Part shown: positions 25,807 through 32,743 of the stretch, one piece after another | Position numbering within the stretch: the first letter of the stretch is position 1 | How the letters are laid out: each line of letters starts with the position of its first letter | Assembly: GCA_019359765.1 (NCBI GenBank) | Contig: JAHHGU010000045.1 | Location: 1-45,167, forward strand | Direction: 5' to 3' | DNA length: 45,167 nucleotides | DNA from: Aphanothece sp. CMT-3BRIN-NPC111 | GTDB lineage: Bacteria > Cyanobacteriota > Cyanobacteriia > Cyanobacteriales > JAHHGU01 | Notes under the pieces: model-generated | Seen by the model: the letters and a program-made list of their open reading frames with translations, nothing else | The model's database searches: none | Told to the model about the DNA's origin: nothing | Position numbers and translations under genes: made by a program

Positions 25807-28800
25807 AATTTAAACCGTCTGTTTGCTTAAGTGCTGTAAAGAAATCGTTGTAGAGCGATCGCGCCAACATAATCTTGTCAGGAGATTTATGATTTGCTTC
25901 AATCTCTGCTTGCAAAATCTCGCAGATACCAATTAATAGAGAGGTAGCGGCTGAATCTGACTGTTGAAAATTTGATTGTGCTAATTGTGGTGCAAATTTG
26001 GCATCCAAGAAGTGGACTATACAAGGGACATTTCCTCTCACTAACCGTCCAATTACTTGCCAAATACTAACGAGTTGATTCCAGCAAAGAACTTGACGTT
26101 CTTGTTCAGTTAGTTGATTGAAACTGAAGGCACGACAATTAAGCCTATTTAGTTCAGCAATCGCAAGACGATAAAAGCGTTCTTCAAAGTCTGATAACGA
26201 TTGCGAATTTAAGTTGATATAGTTGGCTGGCTCTGCATACTTTTTAAGTGCCCATGCGTTTAGCTGTCGCACTGTTGATTGCCAATCATCGGGTACTGGC
26301 ATAGGTCTACAAAAGAAGAGTGCAGCACCAAAAGCGGCAATTTTTTGCTCGTTGAGAATGTTATAGCCGCGCTCCAATGCCATGAGCGGCGCAACTACAA
26401 TTTGAGTGTTAAGTTCTTTGAGATTGCCAATTTCACTACGACGAATACCATGTAAGGATTTTGGCGCACTGTCACGACGCAAAGCGGCAATCTGATCTAT
26501 ATGTCTTGTCAGGTAGTGGCGACAGAGACGCGATTCAACCCAATCAGCCTCATCGTAGCTATTGGTGATAATTAGAATTCGCTGGCGATCGCTCCATTTT
26601 GCATCTTGTTGGGCGCGGTTGTTTAACTGTTCCAGAAGTTCGTCAAGAAAACTTTTGACTCCTCCTGTAGTACGACACAGCGCTCCAACCATCTCATCAG
26701 CAGCAGTTTTACGTGTACTTGTGTACAACCCAGAAATTGAAATAGGCTGACCGTTAACATTCCTTTGGGGAGTGAAAGCGAATTCACTATCACCAATACC
26801 TACTCCCTGAGTTTGACTTGGTTCCAATAGCACTTGTGGTCGAACTGCAATATTGTAAACAGGTGAACCTGGAGCATAACTTGTACCAGAAATTAAAATT
26901 GTGTGCGCTCCTTCCCAATCATCGGCTGCAAAGAGTGTAGGAAAATTTAGTAGTAAATCGCGCCCAACACCAACGTAACGAAAATAATCGAGTTTACCTC
27001 CTAGGGTATTATGTTCCCGACTATATCGAAAGCCTAAAATATTACCTACAGGGGCATTCGGAAGTACAGGTAAATAATCGCGGGGTGGGCGATAAAGCAG
27101 TGCTTGACTCAACTCATGCAAATCTAGAAAACGGCTGACTGATGACAAGCGATCAACAAGAAAGGTTAAGAGATTTTCTAAAATAGCGATCGCAATAGCG
27201 AATACAGTTTTACGCTGAAAAGATTCCCATTCATCATTTTTAGGTAAAGGCAAGTTATTTTCTTTTGCCCATTTACGCCACCAGTTTTGTACCTCAGGCA
27301 AAACTTCGTTAAATCCTTCAATTGCAAGTAGTGCTAAAGCAATTTGGCTCAGTTCTTTTCCTTGAGGGGGATTTAGAGGAGTTCCTAAAAATCCTTCTAG
27401 GGTTTGCATCAGTGCTTGCTGACGTTCGCGTTGTGCTAGTGATGGCAAACCAGCCAGAATCTGCTGTTGTTTTTGTTGATAGCGTTGTTGGCGGGTTTGA
27501 CGCGATGGGGGATTAGATGGAGTTGCTGTTACTGAAGAGTTTTCCTGCAAATCAATTAGTTCTCGAACTAAGCGGGCAAAAAGCGATCGCCCAGTAAAAG
27601 GCGTAGGCCCAAGCCAATCTGCAAGTTCATTATCGTTATAGAGTTGATGACATATACGATCTGTAGCAATTTGGGCATTGTCGCTGGCGCGTTTCCAATC
27701 AGCTAATAAGTTTCCTGCTAAACGACTGCGATTAGAAGTGTAAATTGTAGAAACATTAATCCCAAGCCGATTCAGAAAAGAACTGCCAGAGTTGTCGAGT
27801 AAAACTTCGCTGGGCGCAAAAGCTTCATCAAGTTGAACCTGTACGCGATCGGCTTCATCAACAAAGAGAAAATCGCATTCTCGATAAACTGCTTCTGCAA
27901 ACGTCAGTCTCGTATCAAGGATTTGGCGAGGGAATCGCGTATAAATCCAGCTACCAGGCGTTAGTACCCAAACCATTGCCTGACCAGTATCTCGCTCAAT
28001 TTGGTGACGAGGACACTTGTAGTAGAGAGGGCAAGTGTACCCGTCATCCTCTCTTTCTTCATCTTCATCTTCGTTTTCAGTATTAATAGGCTTTTCTTTT
28101 TGATATAAGCTATGGCAAGGCTCGGCTCCAAAACTCCATTTTTCCTCTGCTTGAACCAATGCCAGAAGCGGGCAAATAAAGCTAAACCATCGCCAAGCTG
28201 GATGAACTCCACCCTGTGAAATGTCTTCGCCTCCTTGAGAAAGGATAGGTTCGTAAATTTTCTTAAATTGGTTAAAGCGATCGCTACCCAAAATAGGCAC
28301 TGCGGGAATCTCAAACTGATGAGCAAACCTTGAAGCAATACGAACCGCACTCGCCACATCATTAACAATTAGCCCACATCGTCGCTCTTGTTTTGCTAAG
28401 TGATAAATCAAAATTTCAATAAAGGTTGATTTACCAACGTTCAGCAGTCCAACAATATGCAGGAGTTGATTAATAGTTAACTCTGAGCCTGGTTGGAAAT
28501 TATTACTACTTTCGCAATACAGTTGCAACGCAATGTTTTCTAAGCGATCGCTGTAATTTTCTGGGTTATGCCCTCCATTGGAGAGTTTGTCATCCATTTC
28601 ACGAGCAGTTTCGCGCAGTTGTGCTAGCGAAACCGTCATTGATGGATTTTGAGCAGTCCTGGTACGCCTAAAAGTAACTTGAGAACGAGGAGCCAACTGA
28701 GCAACACTTGCAGGAATAGGAATTGGGACTTCAACAGGAGCTTGTCCTCGATGAGTAATGCGTGCATACCAAGTACCTTCAGTTGCTAACTTAACTTTTT

Positions 28801-29284
28801 GTTGACCATGCGGAGGAGTTGTTTCCAGAGTTGCTTGATATAGTCGGTGACGGTTTGGATAGATACTTGTGGGAATATCTTGGGGCGGATCTTGCTTAGA
28901 AGCAAGCTCGAAGCCACGCAATATTCTAGGTAGTTCTAGATACTCAGCAAGATAGCGTTCCCAGTCTTTACCTTTGCGACGGACGAGGTAGAAGCGAGCA
29001 TTCTGTACCAGTCGCCAATTGTCCTGATTTTGAAGCGGTTCAGTTGGGTAGCGATAACCTGTGAGTAGTGCCGAAACTGCGATCGCCGGATTATCTGGAG
29101 CTACTCGTTGCAACAATGATAGACCGAGTTCCACTTCAGAAATTAAAAGAGCTATGCGATTAATTTCTCGTTGTGTGTCTTGAGAAGATGCGTTTAGTAA
29201 TTTTGAACTAACATAGTTTCTCAAATCCCCTGGCTGCCTTAGTAATTTGCGGAGGGGTTGGCTCCATTGGGAAATCTTACGCAT
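25796..29284 (-). CDS. DinG-type helicase of the pPIWI_RE island
   Basis: A 1162-residue superfamily 2 helicase. Walker A is GLLNVGKST (279-287), Walker B/DEAD is FLFVDEAD (DEAD 476-479), and motif VI is QVIGRLVR (1076-1083). Cysteines 371, 390, 418 and 424 lie between Walker A and DEAD, the position of the iron-sulfur cluster in DinG/XPD helicases. An acidic insert (about 405-415) separates two of them. DinG enzymes unwind R-loops and DNA ends, which is the basis for the proposed role. The ATG at 29284 overlaps the upstream stop as ATGCGTAA. A TTG at 29320 would add 12 residues but is less likely. The N-terminal 270 residues are not recognised and fit the family's Z domain. Confidence 0.87.
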   Translation of the reverse strand: MRKISQWSQPLRKLLRQPGDLRNYVSSKLLNASSQDTQREINRIALLISEVELGLSLLQRVAPDNPAIAVSALLTGYRYPTEPLQNQDNWRLVQNARFYLVRRKGKDWERYLAEYLELPRILRGFELASKQDPPQDIPTSIYPNRHRLYQATLETTPPHGQQKVKLATEGTWYARITHRGQAPVEVPIPIPASVAQLAPRSQVTFRRTRTAQNPSMTVSLAQLRETAREMDDKLSNGGHNPENYSDRLENIALQLYCESSNNFQPGSELTINQLLHIVGLLNVGKSTFIEILIYHLAKQERRCGLIVNDVASAVRIASRFAHQFEIPAVPILGSDRFNQFKKIYEPILSQGGEDISQGGVHPAWRWFSFICPLLALVQAEEKWSFGAEPCHSLYQKEKPINTENEDEDEEREDDGYTCPLYYKCPRHQIERDTGQAMVWVLTPGSWIYTRFPRQILDTRLTFAEAVYRECDFLFVDEADRVQVQLDEAFAPSEVLLDNSGSSFLNRLGINVSTIYTSNRSRLAGNLLADWKRASDNAQIATDRICHQLYNDNELADWLGPTPFTGRSLFARLVRELIDLQENSSVTATPSNPPSRQTRQQRYQQKQQQILAGLPSLAQRERQQALMQTLEGFLGTPLNPPQGKELSQIALALLAIEGFNEVLPEVQNWWRKWAKENNLPLPKNDEWESFQRKTVFAIAIAILENLLTFLVDRLSSVSRFLDLHELSQALLYRPPRDYLPVLPNAPVGNILGFRYSREHNTLGGKLDYFRYVGVGRDLLLNFPTLFAADDWEGAHTILISGTSYAPGSPVYNIAVRPQVLLEPSQTQGVGIGDSEFAFTPQRNVNGQPISISGLYTSTRKTAADEMVGALCRTTGGVKSFLDELLEQLNNRAQQDAKWSDRQRILIITNSYDEADWVESRLCRHYLTRHIDQIAALRRDSAPKSLHGIRRSEIGNLKELNTQIVVAPLMALERGYNILNEQKIAAFGAALFFCRPMPVPDDWQSTVRQLNAWALKKYAEPANYINLNSQSLSDFEERFYRLAIAELNRLNCRAFSFNQLTEQERQVLCWNQLVSIWQVIGRLVRGNVPCIVHFLDAKFAPQLAQSNFQQSDSAATSLLIGICEILQAEIEANHKSPDKIMLARSLYNDFFTALKQTDGLNYGS

Positions 29285-30593
29285 GGTTTTTTCCCTCAAA
29301 AATGGCTCTGGCTGCGTCAATAATTTCGCTGATCAGGCGTAATTTAACCCCGCCAAGTTCAGGTTCAAGGCGATCGCGCACAACTCTAATTCGTAGATAA
29401 TGCTCATTAGCATCTGGAAAAACCACATACGTTGCTTTAAGTTCCGAGCGATATTTCACTTTTTCAAGGCGTTCTCGGTCTAGATATGACCAATCTTTCA
29501 CATCAATTCCCCAACGCTGCTTGCGCCCAAAATCAACCAATAAGTCGTATTCGTCAATTTCTGGCCAAAGTGTAACGCTGATACCCAATTGAGTAAGCTG
29601 TTGATACAGGTCAATCTCCCAAATCCCTGGAATAGTTCCATAGCGGTGAATTCCAGGTGTAATAACTTTATATTCTTCAGCTTCTTCAGCAGAAATAGTT
29701 GGTAAAGGGTTGAGCTTGAGTTCTCTGCCTAAGCGATCGCATTCAGGACTACGACAGCCATAGCTATGATCTGATTTACGACGTTGCGGATACTTACAGC
29801 GTGGACAAAAACGATAAACATCCTCCGACTGGAGTTGTGGGAGATCGATGTATGCACTTGAGACAAAATCTCGTATTGGTCTTAAAGCCGAGGAAGTCAT
29901 TACTTGACGATACTCTCGGTAGCGTAAAACAGGTTGGGTAATGATTAACTTGCGGAATTCTCGATAAGCTTCTTCTTGCTGATACTGTCGGCAGTGTAAA
30001 AGAACATCATGCAAAAGTTTTTCTTGAACTTGTCGCTCTGTGTCGCTGCCTTCAACGTGCCACTGAATAGTAAATCCAGATAATACACCCTGCTCAATCA
30101 AAGACACATCATCAGCTAAATATTTCAATTCCTTTTTCGCAGGCTGCCATTCAGCTAGCGGACGGTTTGCCCAGTCAAAGAATTCAGGTAGATTTTGCGG
30201 TGCTTCCTCATCCCCTTGCAATAAAGAAGTCAAGTAAGCACGCGAAAGACCCAACCTTAAAGCCTCTGGAATTACTTTATCGCTGTCATCTGACAAGCCT
30301 TCCCATTCTGCAAGACCTGTTGCTAAATATCGCAATGTGTCTACAACTGGGAGTTGCGGTTCTGATTGAACTGTTGGGTCAGGTTGAAGCAAGCGTATGC
30401 TCCGAGCCATGTTATCGTCCCAGTCCACATCAGTACCTCGCATAGTCTGCAACCAACGCTGCACGGTGGCACGCTGCTCAGGTGATTTACCAAGTTCCCC
30501 GCAAAGTTCTTCGAGTGTAGGACTGTAGTCATGCTTGCTAAACCAGTCCCGCAGAACCTCAAGAATACGCTGGCGATGTCTAGTTACGGGCAT
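29277..30593 (-). CDS. restriction-endonuclease-fold protein of the pPIWI_RE island
   Basis: A 438-residue protein, first gene of the operon. A zinc ribbon is formed by Cys263, Cys266, Cys280 and Cys285 (CPRCKYP and GCRSPEC). After it comes a PD-(D/E)XK nuclease core: DEYDLLVDFG, then WGIDVKDW with Asp364 and Lys366. The following helix and VVFPD strand match the fold. The first 60 residues (HRQRILEVLRDWFSKHDYSPTLEELCGELG) look like a LexA-type winged helix-turn-helix, so it may also bind DNA. AAGGAG lies 7 bases before the ATG. In published three-gene islands this gene accompanies the helicase and pPIWI_RE genes. The overlap with the helicase gene indicates one transcript. Confidence 0.85.
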   Translation of the reverse strand: MPVTRHRQRILEVLRDWFSKHDYSPTLEELCGELGKSPEQRATVQRWLQTMRGTDVDWDDNMARSIRLLQPDPTVQSEPQLPVVDTLRYLATGLAEWEGLSDDSDKVIPEALRLGLSRAYLTSLLQGDEEAPQNLPEFFDWANRPLAEWQPAKKELKYLADDVSLIEQGVLSGFTIQWHVEGSDTERQVQEKLLHDVLLHCRQYQQEEAYREFRKLIITQPVLRYREYRQVMTSSALRPIRDFVSSAYIDLPQLQSEDVYRFCPRCKYPQRRKSDHSYGCRSPECDRLGRELKLNPLPTISAEEAEEYKVITPGIHRYGTIPGIWEIDLYQQLTQLGISVTLWPEIDEYDLLVDFGRKQRWGIDVKDWSYLDRERLEKVKYRSELKATYVVFPDANEHYLRIRVVRDRLEPELGGVKLRLISEIIDAARAIFEGKNHA

Positions 30594-30663
30594 CTGTCAT
30601 CTCCTTTAAATTCAGATGCCCTAATTCTGACTTTGCTCCCTGAAAAATGGGAGAAAATTTTAC

Positions 30664-30692
30664 AATGTTTCTAAAATGTTTCCGATGTTTCC
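30664..30692. repeat. three direct repeats AATGTTTC / AATGTTTCC / GATGTTTCC
   Basis: ATGTTTC begins at 30665, 30676 and 30685, so the copies are 11 and 9 bases apart, about one helical turn. They lie 70 to 100 bases before the leftward nuclease gene. This could be a binding site for a repressor or activator. It could also be chance in AT-rich DNA. Confidence 0.45.
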
Positions 30693-30734
30693 ATTTTTTT
30701 GGTAAAAGACGAGAAGAGATTGATTTTTATCAAA

Positions 30735-30760
30735 TTTGCTAGTACACTTGTACTAGCAAA
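30735..30760. promoter_or_regulatory. perfect palindrome fitting the cyanobacterial LexA box
   Basis: Twelve-base arms TTTGCTAGTACA and TGTACTAGCAAA flank CT. The core AGTACACTTGTACT (30741-30754) fits the reported cyanobacterial LexA consensus RGTACNNNDGTWCB at every position. It lies 142 bases from the start of the leftward operon and 132 bases from that of the HNH gene, so it could control both. Control by LexA is inference; another dimeric repressor could use the same site. Confidence 0.7.
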
Positions 30761-30891
30761 CAAGCAGTCTCATACAATGAATTACATGGCGTGAGCCTGA
30801 AGATAATGTATTTAGAATGAGCAAAGTTTAGATACTAACTTGTGAGCAGCTAATTCGCAACTAAACTTATTAATACTTCAAATACATAACA

Positions 30892-32034
30892 ATGTCTAAA
30901 AAGACTAAATCTGGAAAGACTAAATCTGGCGTAATAGCAGAAGTTTTAAATCTAAAGACAGGTAAGCTTATGAAGAAGAGGATTCCTCTTGAGGAAATGC
31001 TACCTGCTCCAAAACAAAGGCGGCAACTGACTGTTGAACAAATTACTAGAATTCAGCGAATTTATTCGATTGTAGGTTCTTTCCTAGGCGATAGTATAGA
31101 TGAGTGGATAAAAGGTTTTACATACGATCTACGTCCAGAAGAAGAAATTAAATGCTGGGAAAGAATAAGCTTTGTTTTTATAGAATATACAAATCGATAT
31201 ACTTTAACATTCTCGCAAAAGAGAATTATTCTGTTGAGGCTTATTAATATAACTATGGGCAATGAACCTCAAGACGACTTATCAAAAGCCTTAATTTGTT
31301 TTTGGGAAAAAATAAGAAAAGATATTCAATTAAAACAAGAATTTATAGGATTAGAAAAGAAAGATAATTTTCAAGCTCAAGAGGAAATTAATTTTGTCAA
31401 ATTAGCTTTTGCTTATCAAAAATATATAAAATCACGTAGCCTAAGTTTAGAAGAGAAAGATAGTATTATTGTACAATTAGTGTGCTTGATGGAAGGAGAA
31501 AAACCTAAAGATCCTCGCTCAAAAGAATTATTTCAGCTTCTTGTTCAAGATAATAAATGTAATCTTAATAAAGAAGTTTTTGAGCCAGGAAATATTAGTG
31601 ATACTAGGGAGCAAGTAGTATCGTTAGTTGTTCGACGTAAAGGACAAAAAAAGTTCCGACGTGATTTATTCAAAGCCTATAAAGGAAGATGTTCTGTTAC
31701 AGGCTGTGATATTGAACAAGTATTACAAGCTGCTCATATTATTCCATATCTAGGTAATGAGACAAATCATCCTACCAATGGAATTTTATTGAGATCCGAC
31801 ATCCATTTACTCTTTGATAACTACTTCTTGTCTGTTGATCCGCAAAGCTATAAAGTAGTAATTTCACCCAAGTTGTCTAGTACAAATTACAGAGAATTAG
31901 ATAATCAGAAAATACAAGTTCCCGATCAGGATGCTTTCAAGCCCAATTTAATTGCATTAGAAAAACATTACCAAATTTTTCTACAAAAATGTGGAGATAA
32001 AGAAACACCTTATCGTAAGAATGAGATATATTAA
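30892..32034 (+). CDS. HNH endonuclease with duplicated helical region
   Basis: A 380-residue protein. The C-terminal HNH domain (about 250-345) has CSVTGCDIEQVLQAAHIIPY, the central NHPTNGILLRSDIHLLFD and a following strand, as in the HNH_2 family of uncharacterised restriction-like nucleases. The N-terminal part begins with a KKTKSGKTKSG repeat. It then carries two similar helical units of about 50 residues (about 88-137 and 163-213), each ending in a GxxPxD-type turn (GNEPQDD and GEKPKDP). The gene is visibly much richer in A+T than its neighbours and contains no HIP1 octamer, which suggests recent acquisition. It diverges from the pPIWI_RE operon. No methyltransferase is nearby, so a classical restriction-modification pair is unlikely. 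The target is unknown. Confidence 0.8.
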   Translation: MSKKTKSGKTKSGVIAEVLNLKTGKLMKKRIPLEEMLPAPKQRRQLTVEQITRIQRIYSIVGSFLGDSIDEWIKGFTYDLRPEEEIKCWERISFVFIEYTNRYTLTFSQKRIILLRLINITMGNEPQDDLSKALICFWEKIRKDIQLKQEFIGLEKKDNFQAQEEINFVKLAFAYQKYIKSRSLSLEEKDSIIVQLVCLMEGEKPKDPRSKELFQLLVQDNKCNLNKEVFEPGNISDTREQVVSLVVRRKGQKKFRRDLFKAYKGRCSVTGCDIEQVLQAAHIIPYLGNETNHPTNGILLRSDIHLLFDNYFLSVDPQSYKVVISPKLSSTNYRELDNQKIQVPDQDAFKPNLIALEKHYQIFLQKCGDKETPYRKNEIY

Positions 32035-32071
32035 TAGTTGTAACTTAATCTTTCAGTGGTCTGCTAGTTAG

Positions 32072-32293
32072 TTAAAGTAGCATAACAAACTCATCAACAG
32101 TCAAGTCTACTTGTCGGATAATTGCACGCAAAGTACCTCGATCTATTTCATCGTGATTTGGTACGCTAATAGTTGTTTTAGGTTCTTCACGAACTAAAAT
32201 AATGTGACTTCCACGCTGTCGAGCAACGACAAAGCCGATTTTCTCAAAAGCTTTGACACATTCTGCACCAGAAATGACAGGTAGTTTAGTCAC
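32072..32293 (-). CDS. hicA: HicA-type mRNA interferase toxin
   Basis: A 73-residue protein with the HicA double-stranded RNA-binding-like fold. The catalytic histidine is His30 in RQRGSHIILV, followed by ISVPNHDEIDRGTLRAIIRQVDLTVDEF, the family end. HicA toxins cut mRNA and are held inactive by HicB. It follows hicB and overlaps it by 4 bases (GTGA at 32290-32293), so its start is GTG and translation is probably coupled. The order antitoxin then toxin is the less common one for hic loci. Confidence 0.93.
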   Translation of the reverse strand: MTKLPVISGAECVKAFEKIGFVVARQRGSHIILVREEPKTTISVPNHDEIDRGTLRAIIRQVDLTVDEFVMLL

Positions 32294-32514
32294 ACCAGTA
32301 CAACTTCAATTCTATCGTCTGGAATAGGTTCGCCCCGATCTTGTAGAACCTCGATGTATAGAGAAACGGCTTCTTCGATGTTTGCCAAAGCCTCCTCCCG
32401 CGATTTACCTTGGCTAACACAACCTGGTAAACTAGGCACTTCGACAACAAAATAGCCATCTTCACCAGGGTAAAGTAGCACTTTCCGTTTAGAGTGGGTG
32501 AGAGGTTGTGCCAT
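32290..32514 (-). CDS. hicB: HicB-type antitoxin
   Basis: A 74-residue protein with the partial RNase H-like fold of HicB: LYPGEDGYFVVEVPSLPGCVSQGKSREEALANIEEAVSLYI. It neutralises HicA. No DNA-binding helix-turn-helix or ribbon-helix-helix domain is visible after residue 60, so autoregulation, if present, must use another region. The gene lies at the edge of the defence island, after the HNH gene on the opposite strand. Confidence 0.93.
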   Translation of the reverse strand: MAQPLTHSKRKVLLYPGEDGYFVVEVPSLPGCVSQGKSREEALANIEEAVSLYIEVLQDRGEPIPDDRIEVVLV

Positions 32515-32668
32515 AGTTATTTCCAGCTAAATTTTGAATTTCTACATTACTAGATACAACACCCTACAATCTTAAACATACCAACTATCTAATGTAAGTG
32601 CGACCGCCTCACTTTAGGAGTGCGATCGCCAATTCAATCTCCTGCAAAAGTCAAAAAATCTTCATTTA

Positions 32669-32742
32669 CATCTGCGTTTATCTGCGTCCATCTGCTTTCA
32701 TCTGCGTACTAAAAAAATCCTAACTTTTGCAAGAAGCCTATT
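32669..32742. repeat. dispersed repeat: ATCTGCG-type block plus TTGCAAGAAG block
   Basis: Positions 32669-32707 hold repeated ATCTGCG units with TTT and TCC spacers. TTGCAAGAAGCCTATT follows at 32727-32742. It is the second composite copy, matching 7964-8030 in order and orientation. It ends two bases before the end of the M3 peptidase gene. Confidence 0.65.
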
Positions 32743-32743
32743 C

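Larger units (their letters stand above)
30594..30891. promoter_or_regulatory. divergent control region between the pPIWI_RE operon and the HNH gene
   Basis: A 298-base AT-rich region between two divergent transcripts. It holds a ribosome site for the nuclease gene, three ATGTTTC direct repeats (30664-30692) and a perfect palindrome (30735-30760). TTGTAC (30748-30753) and TACAAT (30773-30778), 19 bases apart, could be a rightward promoter, overlapped by the palindrome. No ribosome site is visible before the HNH start. No small gene is evident. Confidence 0.6.

Noticed and set aside
30892..32034. Classical restriction-modification system around the HNH gene
   Set aside because: No DNA methyltransferase gene is found in the island or nearby.
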